DNA of 64,000 bases from Zhengitettix transpicula (taxonomy: Eukaryota; Arthropoda; Insecta; Orthoptera; Tetrigidae), in NCBI GenBank assembly GCA_037074705.1, contig CM073591.1:63847397-63911396 (forward strand), given 5' to 3'. A program made the position numbers and the translations under genes. Positions 53,601 to 58,100 of this stretch are shown one piece after another. Numbering within the stretch: the stretch's first letter is position 1; each line of letters opens with the position of its first letter. Below the pieces are notes generated by a model. It was given only the letters and a program-made list of their open reading frames with translations, was not told the origin of the DNA and did no database searches.

Positions 53601-54863
53601 ACGTCTTGGTAATTCACCAACGTAGGTAGAATATGGGTTCGTTACTACTATAATGAACAAGGCGCAAGGAAAGGAATGTTTTATTACGCGCTTCACTCAA
53701 TCTAGTATTTATAAATCAGCAAATTTTTGATATTGGAAAATCACATTTGTTCTTTTTCTGTAAACATGAACTTAAGCACAGACCGCGGAACAACATAATT
53801 TTTAGTTGTAATACGAAAGGGACAGCACAAACCCATCCATAATTCAACACAGTGAGCCTCGTTTTGAGGCTGGCACTGAATGCGGGTGACGTAACTTGGA
53901 TGACAGAAAGTGAAGGAGTCAACGTAGGAATCCAAGCAAAGACGTATTTCATTTAAGTAGCAGTTACAAATAAAAATTCCTGCCTCTTCGGTTACTTTCC
54001 TAGTATCCTTCGCAAAAAATTGTTGGTACTAATAAGCACAACACATATTCACATCAAAGAAGCACCAGAATAAACGTGTGAAAACGTTTTGAAAAGGGCC
54101 ATAAATTAAATATTTCACCGGCTCCAAGAATAAGTATGCAGCAGAATAGAATATTCGACCTTTGATGTCATCGCTTTCGAAATTGAGGCCTTCTACATGA
54201 AAATACTAAGTAACGAATGCGGCCGAAAAAATTAACGAAGTGTGATGACATCGAACAAATAAAAATTTGCATTGAAAGTTACTAAGTTTCTCATGAAAAC
54301 AATAGTTACGTCAGAAGACGTTTAATTTCTGGTAGAGGGAGAATACAAATTAGACGGTAAAACCGAACGAGAAAGTCACGGAATAGCTTGTAAGTTGAAG
54401 TTGTTTTAAGCTCTTGTATTTCGGCAACGGATTTTAAATTAATAACGGCCATTTCCGAAGCATACAGGCATAGAGGCTCGGGAAACTAGACGAGATGGCA
54501 CACGCCAGGGAAACAAGTGCCTCCAGTGGTACACTTGGACGAGTATGTTAGGCCAAGGTCGAGAGACAGCAAAGACATAACAATGACGATTACAAACGTC
54601 GCACATTTCTAAATGCTAGTAAAGAATAGTATTCGAAGGAAGTATTTACAGTAAGTTCTTTATTGAAGTCGAATGAGAACTCAACATCAGGATTTGTCAC
54701 CGAGGATTTAAATTTGATCACGTGAGATGCAGTTACGGAGGCAAAAGTAGTGACGCCAAAGCACAAGATGACACTCCCACACGCCGTTTTCGTTCACCTG
54801 GTACGCGGGCGAGTCCTCCTTGGTGGGCGATGACTTGGTCGCGGGGAGCATGACCACCTTCAT
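418..54863 (-). CDS. MAPKBP1/WDR62: MAPKBP1/WDR62 homologue, complete 22-exon gene
   Basis: JNK-pathway WD40 scaffold. I joined 22 exons by hand: 54798-54863, 41711-41802, 33367-33580, 31561-31776, 30307-30489, 29343-29503, 28827-28962, 28082-28291, 27769-27947, 25321-25474, 24819-24953, 22125-22325, 20954-21213, 19746-19856, 18954-19144, 18555-18661, 15044-15148, 14479-14600, 11532-11747, 8366-8472, 5978-6153, 418-3396. Phases agree at every junction and the sum is 6321 nt (2106 aa plus stop). Residues 23-735 form two WD40 propellers; WD-type strands include VRVWDL, VNVWDW, LYVWDV, IRVWNL, IRVYNV and LFVWKL. A charged linker (736-1055), a coiled coil (about 1085-1114) and a disordered Ser-rich tail (1115-2106) follow. 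Vertebrate MAPKBP1 and WDR62 are about 1500 aa; the extra length is in the tail. In the family the propellers serve spindle-pole or partner binding and the C-terminal part binds JNK. Family identity is certain; exon 1 is the least certain exon. Confidence 0.93.
3397..5977. other. Intron 21
   Basis: AT-rich intron. It holds one SINE with target-site duplication (4131-4323); the rest shows nothing recognisable. Confidence 0.8.
4131..4323 (+). mobile_element. tRNA-like SINE with 11-bp target-site duplication
   Basis: About 193 bp starting GGCCAGCTGTGGTGTAGTG, a tRNA A-box-like head, and ending in a short (AAT)n tail. The direct repeat ATAAATGTTAT flanks it at 4120-4130 and 4324-4334. The B box is decayed. 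Confidence 0.65.
5978..6153 (-). CDS. MAPKBP1/WDR62: Exon 21 (residues 1056-1114), coiled coil
   Basis: Encodes [17 protein letters not shown] and a basic/acidic helix [20 protein letters not shown] with heptad-like spacing, probably a coiled coil. The acceptor is AACCCTCAG and the donor a consensus GTAAGT. Confidence 0.9.
6808..6850. repeat. (TC)n(TG)n(TA)n microsatellite
   Basis: Compound dinucleotide repeat abutting the left edge of the foldback element at 6851. Confidence 0.9.
6851..7173. mobile_element. Foldback repeat, family A copy 1
   Basis: Inverted repeat: the left arm from 6851 (AATTGCAATATTGG) matches the reverse complement of the right arm ending at 7143. The right arm carries CTGAAGA, a perfect 6-bp stem GGAGGC/GCCTCC (7023-7039), AGGTAAGCCACAAC and a TTGACAATGTCAT tail running into microsatellite DNA. 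No coding potential. Probably a Penelope-type terminal repeat or a non-autonomous derivative. Confidence 0.7.
7171..7450 (+). repeat. Polypyrimidine (CT-rich) tract
   Basis: About 280 bp almost wholly C and T, built of CTCTCTCCATCTCCCCC-like units with isolated A. The long Ser/Leu/Pro and Arg/Glu/Gly open frames across it are artefacts of the repeat. Confidence 0.95.
7451..7575 (+). repeat. (CA)n and alternating CG/CA tract
   Basis: Alternating purine-pyrimidine DNA: CACACATACACACGCGCGTG, CACGCAGGCACGCGCGTG, then (CA)n interrupted by CAACA. Prone to Z-form. Confidence 0.9.
7982..8100 (+). mobile_element. Penelope-type terminal repeat fragment (family B)
   Basis: Contains TTCTTAGCACCTG, ATTGTGTGGTATTTATAT and ATTTGGCTATTTTTCTTATT, shared with the copies near 38.6, 47.8 and 60.5 kb. 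The ribozyme-like part is decayed. Confidence 0.5.
8366..8472 (-). CDS. MAPKBP1/WDR62: Exon 20 (residues 1020-1056)
   Basis: Encodes [20 protein letters not shown].., similar to the FESL-containing helix of MAPKBP1/WDR62. The acceptor is TATTTCAG and the donor GTAAAA (phase 1). Confidence 0.88.
8588..8930. mobile_element. Diverged foldback units related to family A
   Basis: Starts GGATAGGAAGGAGAGACAGC and contains several CTGA[TG]GA..AAA-type cores in both orientations (near 8680, 8815, 8858), with opposed arms. Same layout as family A but different sequence. Confidence 0.45.
9665..9865 (+). mobile_element. Family A repeat, right arm only
   Basis: Contains GAGAGCCTCAGAAAATTTGA, CAGGTAAGCCACCAACTATC, a CCATAACAAT end and a TGGTAATGTCACATC tail leading into TG/TA repeats. 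Confidence 0.6.
9886..10125 (+). mobile_element. Family A repeat, short left arm and full right arm
   Basis: Starts TTGGTATGGAAAGGAAAGAG, then CTGAAGGAGGAGGCTGTGAG..CTCTGAAAA, AGGTAAGCCACAAA and TTGGCAATGTCATATCC running into (TG)n(AG)n. Confidence 0.65.
10130..10885. mobile_element. tRNA-derived SINE-like family C, inverted pair
   Basis: Two copies face each other: TTTGGTGGCAAAAGTCACAT at about 10145 forward, and GATAGTGAGGAAAGATAGAA followed by its reverse complement around 10515-10605. Copy 1 has a tRNA-like region on the minus strand near 10320-10385 (B-box-like GGGTCAATTCC); copy 2 has GGTTCAATTCC near 10750 on the plus strand. Confidence 0.65.
10921..11202. mobile_element. Diverged foldback unit with hammerhead-like core
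   Basis: Starts GTATGGAAGGTAAAGAGAG; the right half has CTGATGA (11095-11101), a GAGGG/CCCTT stem and GAAAC (11119-11123), then TCTCTTTCCTATCTAAATGA and (TA)n. The left half is inverted, with CTGAGGA on the minus strand. Confidence 0.5.
11532..11747 (-). CDS. MAPKBP1/WDR62: Exon 19 (residues 948-1020)
   Basis: Encodes [20 protein letters not shown].. then an acidic [16 protein letters not shown] patch (CK2-like) and NIMSLLSLR. The acceptor is ATATTACAG, the donor GTACGA (phase 2). Confidence 0.9.
11748..14478. other. Intron 18
   Basis: AT-rich. A less AT-rich block at about 12330-12690 may be an old repeat, but I do not recognise it and its short open frames look non-coding. Nothing else seen. 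Confidence 0.7.
14479..14600 (-). CDS. MAPKBP1/WDR62: Exon 18 (residues 908-948), acidic
   Basis: Encodes [20 protein letters not shown].. and [11 protein letters not shown]. It is strongly acidic. The acceptor is GTTATAG and the donor GTCAGT, phase 2 out. The YPP run resembles a family motif. Confidence 0.87.
15044..15148 (-). CDS. MAPKBP1/WDR62: Exon 17 (residues 873-907)
   Basis: Encodes [20 protein letters not shown].. and [11 protein letters not shown]. Too short for a simple ORF search; found by splice sites (CTGTTTAG acceptor, GTTAGT donor) and frame, phase 0 on both sides. Confidence 0.85.
15216..16620 (-). mobile_element. LTR-retrotransposon-like fragment
   Basis: On the minus strand a sequence ending GAGTGCCACA is followed by AATTGGTGCCCAACGTGGGC (15257-15284), like an LTR end plus a primer-binding site; partial copies of that motif recur near 15320 and 15400. 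To the right lies a CpG-rich segment (15890-16620) with tandem repeats, like an LTR U3. No gag or pol is present. Confidence 0.4.
16266..16565 (+). repeat. Tandem repeat of about 34-36 bp
   Basis: Units of the type GCACACTTTTTCACAC-CGCCCCACAGAG-TTC repeat 4-5 times between 16280 and 16560, with longer (~100 bp) related units containing CACGAGGACCA just upstream. Confidence 0.7.
16655..16860 (+). mobile_element. Family A repeat, right arm
   Basis: GCAGCCGGCTGGTTCACAGA, CCTGAAGGAGGAGGC, CTTTCAGGTAAGCCACAACC, CCATACCAATATTGC and TTGACAATGTCATATCC, followed by (TA)n. The hammerhead-like stem is truncated here. Confidence 0.65.
17913..17989. repeat. (TA)n(CA)n microsatellite
   Basis: About 55 bp of TA followed by GACAGACACACACACACA, directly before a family C SINE. 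Confidence 0.95.
17990..18515. mobile_element. Family C SINE-like element with inverted end
   Basis: Starts with AATTTGGTGACAAAGTCACA and GAGGATAGAAATAAATAGG-like sequence; a second, inverted piece at 18385-18480 pairs TTTGCTGACAAAGTCACATT with its reverse complement. Related to 10130-10885. Confidence 0.6.
18191..18258 (-). mobile_element. tRNA-like head inside family C SINE
   Basis: Minus strand reads GGCCGAGTTGGTTAAGG (A box of Ser/Leu-type tRNA) and GATTCAAGTCC (B box), with loosely paired ends GACCTGG/CTGGGTC. Too imperfect for a working tRNA; it is the polymerase III head of a SINE. Confidence 0.55.
18555..18661 (-). CDS. MAPKBP1/WDR62: Exon 16 (residues 837-872)
   Basis: Encodes [20 protein letters not shown].., a Ser/Asp-rich linker. 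Only the first AG of CTAGAG keeps the frame; the second would bring in a stop. The donor is GTAGGT. Confidence 0.88.
18954..19144 (-). CDS. MAPKBP1/WDR62: Exon 15 (residues 773-837)
   Basis: Encodes [13 protein letters not shown], which recalls a short conserved family motif, then [20 protein letters not shown]. It ends in phase 1 before GTGAAT. Confidence 0.9.
19746..19856 (-). CDS. MAPKBP1/WDR62: Exon 14 (residues 736-773)
   Basis: Encodes [14 protein letters not shown] and [20 protein letters not shown], a poorly conserved linker after the propellers. Splice sites TTTCAG/GTAAAG fit the phases (2 in, 2 out). Confidence 0.88.
20357..20640 (+). mobile_element. tRNA-derived SINE, family D copy 1
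   Basis: A-box-like TTGACTCAGATGG near 20501 and B-box-like GAGTTTGATTCC near 20548. Aligns through most of its length with 20650-20880, about 295 bp downstream. Confidence 0.6.
20650..20880 (+). mobile_element. tRNA-derived SINE, family D copy 2
   Basis: Direct repeat of the previous unit, with a B box GGTTCAATTCC near 20833. The A-box region is decayed. It ends about 70 bp before exon 13. Confidence 0.6.
20954..21213 (-). CDS. MAPKBP1/WDR62: Exon 13 (residues 650-736)
   Basis: Encodes [20 protein letters not shown].., [15 protein letters not shown] and [14 protein letters not shown], the last WD blades, then the helix [13 protein letters not shown]. It ends in phase 2 before a weak GTTTGT donor. 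A tRNA-derived SINE copy lies about 70 bp downstream in the intron. Confidence 0.94.
21214..22124. other. Intron 12, with an A/T-only stretch
   Basis: The first 200 bp (21217-21420) are almost purely A and T with repeated AATTAT/ATAATT, able to form many small hairpins. The rest is unremarkable. Confidence 0.75.
22125..22325 (-). CDS. MAPKBP1/WDR62: Exon 12 (residues 583-649)
   Basis: Encodes [29 protein letters not shown] and [11 protein letters not shown], conserved blades of the second propeller. The acceptor is ACTTCTAG and the donor GTACTG, phase 0. Confidence 0.94.
22326..24818. other. Intron 11
   Basis: More than half is the inverted Penelope-like pair; 22326-23250 is AT-rich with nothing recognised. 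Confidence 0.8.
23255..24760. mobile_element. Inverted pair of Penelope-like element fragments
   Basis: Two arms of about 700 bp, roughly 75-80% alike by eye, face away from a centre near 24010. The minus-strand frame of the left arm (about 23540-23730) reads [15 protein letters not shown], the start of the GIY-YIG endonuclease of Penelope-like elements. The right arm on the plus strand reads VVYKIECLD near 24290 and [18 protein letters not shown] near 24505. Both are full of stops and shifts. The outer ends carry a CTGTAACTGGCCA-like terminus related to family B. Confidence 0.75.
24819..24953 (-). CDS. MAPKBP1/WDR62: Exon 11 (residues 538-582)
   Basis: Encodes [20 protein letters not shown].. 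and [17 protein letters not shown]. The donor GTAGGT lies about 60 bp from the edge of a 1.5-kb inverted Penelope-like insertion. Confidence 0.94.
25321..25474 (-). CDS. MAPKBP1/WDR62: Exon 10 (residues 486-537)
   Basis: Encodes [20 protein letters not shown].. and [18 protein letters not shown]. The acceptor is TTTCTTTACAG and the donor GTAATT (phase 0). Confidence 0.95.
25670..25870. repeat. Penelope-type terminal inverted repeat (family B)
   Basis: The left arm TAGATGAAATAGCCAAATAC is the reverse complement of the right arm end GTATTTTGTTATTTCATCTA, with GATGACATAAAT opposite ATTTATATCATC further in. Confidence 0.65.
26220..26310 (+). repeat. Copy of the centre of the 25670-25870 repeat
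   Basis: TTATGTAACACCCCCCACCC and GATGCTCCCCTCCTATACTG match TTATGTAATGCCCCTCCACC and GGTGCTCCCCTCCCATGCCA at 25765-25825 in direct orientation. Confidence 0.5.
26497..26521 (+). repeat. (GAT)n microsatellite
   Basis: AAGTGATGATGATGATGATG run, with no coding context. Confidence 0.85.
27049..27094. repeat. (TA)n microsatellite
   Basis: About 46 bp of TA directly abutting the palindrome at 27091. Confidence 0.95.
27091..27488. repeat. 398-bp near-perfect palindrome (family A)
   Basis: Arms of 195 bp with few mismatches and apparently no indels around a loop of 8 nt (27286-27293, CCCACTGA); the symmetry axis is 27289.5 at both the outer ends and the centre. The two strands yield almost identical 75-aa open frames, a consequence of the palindrome. 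Each arm has CTGAAGG, GGAGGC/GCCTCT and GAAA, then AGGTAAGCCACAACC. A TTGACAATGTCAC tail follows, to 27525. Confidence 0.9.
27769..27947 (-). CDS. MAPKBP1/WDR62: Exon 9 (residues 427-486)
   Basis: Encodes [20 protein letters not shown].. and [20 protein letters not shown], the linker between the two propellers and the start of the second. It follows a short 134-bp intron and ends in phase 2 before GTATCT. Confidence 0.95.
28082..28291 (-). CDS. MAPKBP1/WDR62: Exon 8 (residues 357-426)
   Basis: Encodes [20 protein letters not shown].., then [15 protein letters not shown] and YKRNIYSN. The donor is a consensus GTAAGT, phase 0 on both sides. Confidence 0.95.
28521..28590 (+). mobile_element. 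tRNA-like SINE head in intron 7
   Basis: GTAGCTCAGTGTGTTAGAG (A box) and GTGTTTGATTCC (B box) about 40 bp apart resemble a tRNA, but the acceptor ends do not pair well. Confidence 0.55.
28827..28962 (-). CDS. MAPKBP1/WDR62: Exon 7 (residues 311-356)
   Basis: Encodes [14 protein letters not shown] and [18 protein letters not shown], the best conserved WD blade of the family. The acceptor is TTTTCCAG and the donor GTAAAA (phase 0). Confidence 0.95.
29343..29503 (-). CDS. MAPKBP1/WDR62: Exon 6 (residues 258-311)
   Basis: Encodes [20 protein letters not shown].. and [15 protein letters not shown], a propeller blade. It ends in phase 2 before GTATAT. Confidence 0.94.
30307..30489 (-). CDS. MAPKBP1/WDR62: Exon 5 (residues 197-257)
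   Basis: Encodes [26 protein letters not shown] and LLDKWVELR, a non-WD connector diagnostic of this family. The acceptor is TTTTTAG and the donor a consensus GTAAGT; phase 0 on both sides. Confidence 0.95.
31561..31776 (-). CDS. MAPKBP1/WDR62: Exon 4 (residues 125-196)
   Basis: Encodes [20 protein letters not shown].. with the WD strands VNVWDW and VKFWYL. The acceptor is CTATTTCAG and the donor GTAAGG, phase 0 on both sides. The run [11 protein letters not shown] is highly conserved in MAPKBP1/WDR62. Confidence 0.95.
31777..33366. other. Intron 3, containing the CpG transition
   Basis: By eye, CpG dinucleotides rise from about 6 in 31801-32700 to about 50 in 32701-33600. A block at 32150-32530 may be an old transposon. 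No gene. Confidence 0.6.
33367..33580 (-). CDS. MAPKBP1/WDR62: Exon 3 (residues 53-124), first WD repeats
   Basis: Encodes [20 protein letters not shown].. and the WD strand VRVWDL, ending GINCV before a GTGAGT donor (phase 0). The two short residue runs FNPRK and SSRKTIT are family signatures. It is CpG-rich, and a mariner relic lies about 60 bp upstream of its acceptor. Confidence 0.95.
33630..34200 (-). pseudogene. Mariner transposase relic
   Basis: Minus-strand frames carry mariner signatures: [16 protein letters not shown] (helix-turn-helix region), [20 protein letters not shown], then after a frameshift [11 protein letters not shown] (first catalytic Asp region) and a decayed AGSPAPEN segment. 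A diverged N-terminal piece lies at about 34040-34190. The C-terminal part with the later catalytic Asp is missing. It sits in intron 2, about 60 bp upstream of the exon 3 acceptor. Confidence 0.85.
34321..36330. other. Intron 2 segment, unrecognised
   Basis: Includes a GC/CpG-rich block at about 35220-35580 (GGGCCCCCGGGCTGTAG near 35328) with several overlapping short open frames in all phases, probably a repeat of unknown type. No conserved protein seen. Confidence 0.5.
36340..36530 (-). repeat. Unclassified CpG-rich repeat end with TA/TG microsatellite
   Basis: GAGCCGGCCCATGACGGAAG and ATCTTGTCCGTATGCCCGC are followed by GATATATATA and (TA)n(GT)n at 36465-36525, the layout of a retroposon tail. 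Not recognised. Confidence 0.35.
37335..37376. repeat. (TA)n microsatellite
   Basis: About 42 bp of pure TA in intron 2. Confidence 0.95.
38584..38710 (-). mobile_element. Penelope-type terminus with hammerhead-like core
   Basis: On the minus strand: TTCTTAGCACCTGACGAAAG, CTGACGA at 38680-38674, GAAACG at 38656-38651, then GTTGTGAGGTATTTATATTA and GTCTGAATTGGCTATCTTTC. Same family as copies near 8.0, 47.8, 58.7 and 60.5 kb. Confidence 0.6.
38775..38995 (+). repeat. Tandem duplication of about 150 bp
   Basis: CAGTTACTCGGATATTCAGA..(TG)n..GGCGGTCCTGGCGAGATAGTC recurs as CAGTAACTCGGACAGTCAGA..(TG)n..GGAGGTCCTGAGAGATAGTC. It could be the U3 of an LTR. Confidence 0.65.
39230..39640 (+). mobile_element. 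LTR-like segment 1
   Basis: Contains GAGGCCCAATAAGCGGCCCT (39358-39377), then after about 170 bp TTGTCACCAACATGGGGC, like a primer-binding site, and ACATAATTTGGCTATAATGT. The same order of motifs occurs at 41380-41580. No gag/pol seen. Confidence 0.45.
40612..41600 (+). mobile_element. LTR-like segment 2
   Basis: Starts near TGTAGGGATTACC, has a TATA-like AAATATATAAAAGCC at about 40731, AATAAA near 41315, GGAGGCCCGTAGGCGACCCT near 41380, then a primer-binding-like GCCCCTCAAACGTGGAGC near 41494 and ACATAATTTGGCTCTAACGT. Related to 39230-39640. No open reading frame of retrotransposon type. Confidence 0.45.
41645..41683. repeat. (CA)n(TA)n microsatellite
   Basis: Compound repeat in intron 2 about 30 bp downstream of the exon 2 donor. 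Confidence 0.95.
41711..41802 (-). CDS. MAPKBP1/WDR62: Exon 2 (residues 23-53)
   Basis: Encodes [20 protein letters not shown].., the strongly conserved family N-terminus, ending IAYPAG in phase 2 before a GTAATA donor. The acceptor is TTTTGTTTTCAG. The exon is rich in CpG, unlike exons 4-22. Confidence 0.93.
42697..42760 (+). repeat. Family B terminus fragment
   Basis: TCTGAATTGGCCAACTTTCT and TTTTCAATCAGACGTAAATT match the copy at 55570-55625 and the end of the 60.6-kb copy. Confidence 0.5.
42800..47740. other. Intron 1, segment without recognisable content
   Basis: Read on both strands; only short, biased open frames are present. CpG is at ordinary frequency, unlike the left half of the window. 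No repeat or RNA gene recognised. Confidence 0.55.
47755..47940. mobile_element. Family B foldback element
   Basis: The left half (minus) reads CACCTGAAGAAAGGAACAAG then AAACGTTGTGTAGTATTTAC; the right half (plus) reads AGAAACGTTGTGTGGTATTT and TTTGTCAGTATTTGGCTATC. The two halves face each other. Confidence 0.65.
47945..51100. other. Intron 1, segment without recognisable genes
   Basis: Includes a moderately GC-rich block at 48420-48900 with 85-89 aa open frames on both strands; neither shows a known domain. The rest shows nothing. Confidence 0.5.
51108..51428 (-). CDS. Possible small secreted protein or exon (106 aa)
   Basis: ATG at 51428 opens a hydrophobic N-terminus, [19 protein letters not shown], that looks like a signal peptide, followed by a mixed 87-residue mature part with two cysteines and stop TGA. 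A CpG-rich stretch (51480-51620) lies just upstream. I do not recognise the family. It could be an intronless gene nested in intron 1 on the same strand, an exon or pseudogene fragment of a receptor, or a chance ORF. Confidence 0.25.
   Translation of the reverse strand: MVTFLFLTTLAVVVFYCNSMYMEKVKRLPLIERNVPNEECLSRIFKQSVIYSRKPNLFVLNIELLGNFLSFTVEVGARHYFGFLGLKLRDNGILIVDKLFIECAKA
51480..51620. promoter_or_regulatory. CpG-rich stretch in intron 1
   Basis: About 140 bp rich in CpG (GGCCCGGCGGCGTGCC, GCACGCACGTACACGC) in AT-rich DNA. It may be an alternative promoter of the main gene or serve the small ORF at 51108-51428. No motif decides this. Confidence 0.25.
51700..54700. other. Intron 1, 5' part
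   Basis: No recognisable genes. A weak tRNA-like B box (GATTCAATTCC) near 52663 suggests an old SINE. Confidence 0.5.
54798..54863 (-). CDS. MAPKBP1/WDR62: Exon 1 (residues 1-22), start codon
   Basis: Begins with ATG at 54863 (G at -3) and ends ..PAYQ before a GTGAAC donor. It joins in phase 0 to the next exon (VKLERVLG..). The first 22 residues are not conserved in the family, so the assignment rests on frame, the donor, the CpG-rich setting and the lack of a better candidate upstream of exon 2. An alternative first exon is possible. Confidence 0.6.
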
Positions 54864-54886
54864 GTCCGCGACGCAGCCGGAGCCAT
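54860..54886 (-). CDS. Eight-codon upstream ORF overlapping the start codon
   Basis: ATG at 54886 in a weak context (C at -3), then seven codons and TGA. The TGA shares bases with the main ATG (ATGA overlap). If the transcript starts upstream, this uORF could cause coupled termination-reinitiation. No cDNA is available to show it is in the mRNA. Confidence 0.4.
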   Translation of the reverse strand: MAPAASRT

Positions 54887-55150
54887 GAGACACAGCAGCA
54901 CAGGTGCTACGTCAGCACCGCCAGGGACTTTCACTGCGACTGCTACGACAGCGGCGGCGCACGTATGGGGGCCCGCGAGTGGGCGGGGAGCGGGGGAGTG
55001 GGGCAGTTCCCCTGCAGGATGCGAGGGTCAAGGGCTTCGGAAGCGGAAGTCCTCCCGTTGGTGTCTGCAATTTGGAAGAATCTGTGGCCGAGTAAAGATA
55101 TTGGATGGATTTAGGTGACGCGCGGCGGCCTTGATCGCTACGCCTACCAC
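54887..55150 (-). promoter_or_regulatory. GC/CpG-rich promoter-like region
   Basis: A GC-rich stretch with many CpGs directly upstream of coding exon 1, in otherwise AT-rich DNA. No TATA box is obvious. It probably contains the transcription start and 5' UTR. Open frames on the plus strand here are by-products of base composition. Confidence 0.45.
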
Positions 55151-55159
55151 AACAAAGCG

Positions 55160-58100
55160 CTCGCTCTACTTCTGGACGACTTCGCCCGAAGAATCTTGGT
55201 TAACGTCTAATGCCATTTCTTCGGTGACTTTTGGAATCCTATCTGGGGGAAATTGAGATCAACAGAAGAGTCTTTCTAATTTGATTTCGAATAGTTGATT
55301 GCCACATTTGTGCGTGTGGCAGAAGTCGGTGGCAAATAAACACTTGGGTTAAAATCGTGAATGAACTAATAATTAATAAACAAATTCAATGACATTAAAT
55401 AAAATGTATTTCGATTAACGTCTACCATTCTCCTCCTAGTTCTTTCTAATGCCCCCCTATGTAACACATACATATATTTTTTTATATGCAAAAATTGAAT
55501 TATTCCTTAAAAAATTAAGTATCACCATTCATCAATAATAATAACCTGTGCATAAACAAACTAATTATTTTATTTGGCTAATTTTCTTTTTATAAATTTT
55601 CAATCAGACGTAAATTTTTCATTTTAATCTAAGATAGATAGTCAAAACGTCCATTCGAGCTTCAGTATGAAATTAAGTTACTAGTATGCACTAGACTACA
55701 GTAGACAACCACTTAGCGCATTACATATGACGTAACATCCGTCCAATACTGTATGTACGATTCCTTCACTAATAAACAAATAATAAACAATACTCTCCGA
55801 GTCAGTTATAATTTATATTATTCCAGTCTTTCAAGTGTGGCTCTATAGAAAGCACAAAACTTACCAAATGGTTATTTAAAATTGAGATAGCAACAATTTT
55901 TACTTTGGTGGAAGTTAAATCATAGGTCGAATTGCTCCCCTTAACAATCAAAATTCCACCACGTTGAGAAACAACTGATTAAGGGAAGCTCCTGCTTTAT
56001 GGCCACACTAACGTGTAATTATTAATTTATAGCTCAAACACTGATGCCTTTTTCAGCAACAGTTGCCAAATACAAAACTAAACATATTGTTGCGTTAAGA
56101 GAAACGTCGTTGACGCAGATGCTTATCTCGGTGCTTGAAATTCTCTTTTTTAAGTCATTCCAGGAAAGTTTTAAGAACGTTACACAGTATTTCACCTAGT
56201 TTTCATTTCACTTTCGTCTTTTTCTTCGTGCGTTAAATGTCATAAACCGAAATTCCTTCGAAGCATCATCATTAGATTAAACATTCACTCGAACACGTGT
56301 TCATTTAAGATGCGCACCCATTACTATTTTCTTAATCCAAAGAGAATATTTTGACGTGACCTTTAAAATGAAACGACGAATTTCTGTTTTGCACTATTAT
56401 ATTTCTTAACTTTGTTTGACCTCTCGGTTGAATATTCAACAGGACAATTTCCTAAATCGCAGTTCTGTAACAGTAGTTTCAATCTTCAACATTCTGCTAT
56501 TTATCACTTTGATACCTACTGCTAGAATAATATCACTTAATGTTGAATATTGAAAAGACAAAAATTTCTAATAAAGAACAAATACTGTCACTAATACTGA
56601 CAGACAAGTTGTCGCTCAAAAATGAAAAAGTATTTCCAAAGTTGGAGAACGCATTATCTGACAACTATTTCTTGAAATATTGTTTACTATTCACTTAATC
56701 TGTTTGGGAAAAAAAATCGCATCAAGGAGACTATATACACCATGAATAGAGTTGGAACTGACCTCGAGAGTCCGTCATCTTCCGAAATAATATGACGATG
56801 GGAGTGAAATGAATTGCCGAGTTTTACAGTGCAACCGAAACTGCCTAGGTACAAGAATAGCTCGGACCCACAAAAGTACAATAGATCAACTCGGCTGAAA
56901 ATACGATCTACGGAATAAGTAGGCTTACTATAGAAAAAAATATTCCCAAATTTATGGACAGTAATTCATGATTTATTCATAATATTGTCCTTCATATCAA
57001 ACACATAGGTGATATTTGAATAATACAATATGCCTAAGGTCCTAAACATTACGGTGATTTATTTGCTGACACGAGTTTAATTCGAGTGTGTTCGAGTGCT
57101 TCCAAAAAGGAAATCACAAATTTATAATAAAAAAAAATGATGATTTCAGTTGGAAATTTTGAATAGCTTGCAATTGTGTGGTTCATTTACATATGTAGAT
57201 TTACATTATGATATCTTTGTTTCAACTGGGCTAACAGAGAAGTAAAGAAAGTACGATAAGATAAGGCTGTGGGGACGACCTCGAAGATGTATTTCTCTGC
57301 ATCTGGCAACTATTTACATGGCCACTATTGCAGGAACACTGTGGTCGTGAAACTAATGGGGAGGAGAGAAGACTTGAGATGTTAGGGCACAAGAGGTCCG
57401 CTCTCTCCCTACGGTCGGTACACATTCGTGGCCTACTTCACACGAAGCCGCCCCTTTCCATATGGCAGCCAAAAACAAGACGGAGTCTATATCATGTCAC
57501 ACCCACAATCATAGTTCGAGTCAATAGACGATATTGTAGAAAATTAGACCATTTGAGCGATAATTAGAAAAACTACGTCGACATTAACGAAAAATGACAT
57601 TCAAATTCAGTGCAGCGATGATACACGATTTACTGAACTACCTAATATTCGTTAACTTTCTAATGTCATGTATGAAATAGTAAAATTCCATTACTTGAAT
57701 ACAATTGTTAGAAGACAAATGTTATTGTTATGCTGTAGAAACATAAGTGAAGCTTTACATTTGGAAAAAAAATGACATGTTGAGATAAGGTCAACTTCAA
57801 ACAAAGGTAAAGGTTGATAAAACAAGAAATAAATGCAAGCTCAGATTTCATGGCAAAAGCGAAAACAAAACTTTAATTTACTTCCGGGAAAATACGAAAC
57901 GTTAGGTCTAATATAAACACAGGGAAATTAGTTACATTTCAATTAACTACAGCTTATGAAATTAAAAAGATATTATAATTTACAACAATTAAGAACCTCA
58001 GTATACTATGACATTTCCAGAATACTTTTGAAATAATGTTTTTGATACCCTTAATCAATCGAGTAATAAATTGAATTTGCAAATGGATTTCCGCAGACAA

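Noticed and set aside
54885..55118. 77-aa plus-strand frame starting MRHSSTGATSAPP, possible divergent gene
   Set aside because: It overlaps exon 1 and the GC-rich promoter-like region antisense; composition alone explains it.
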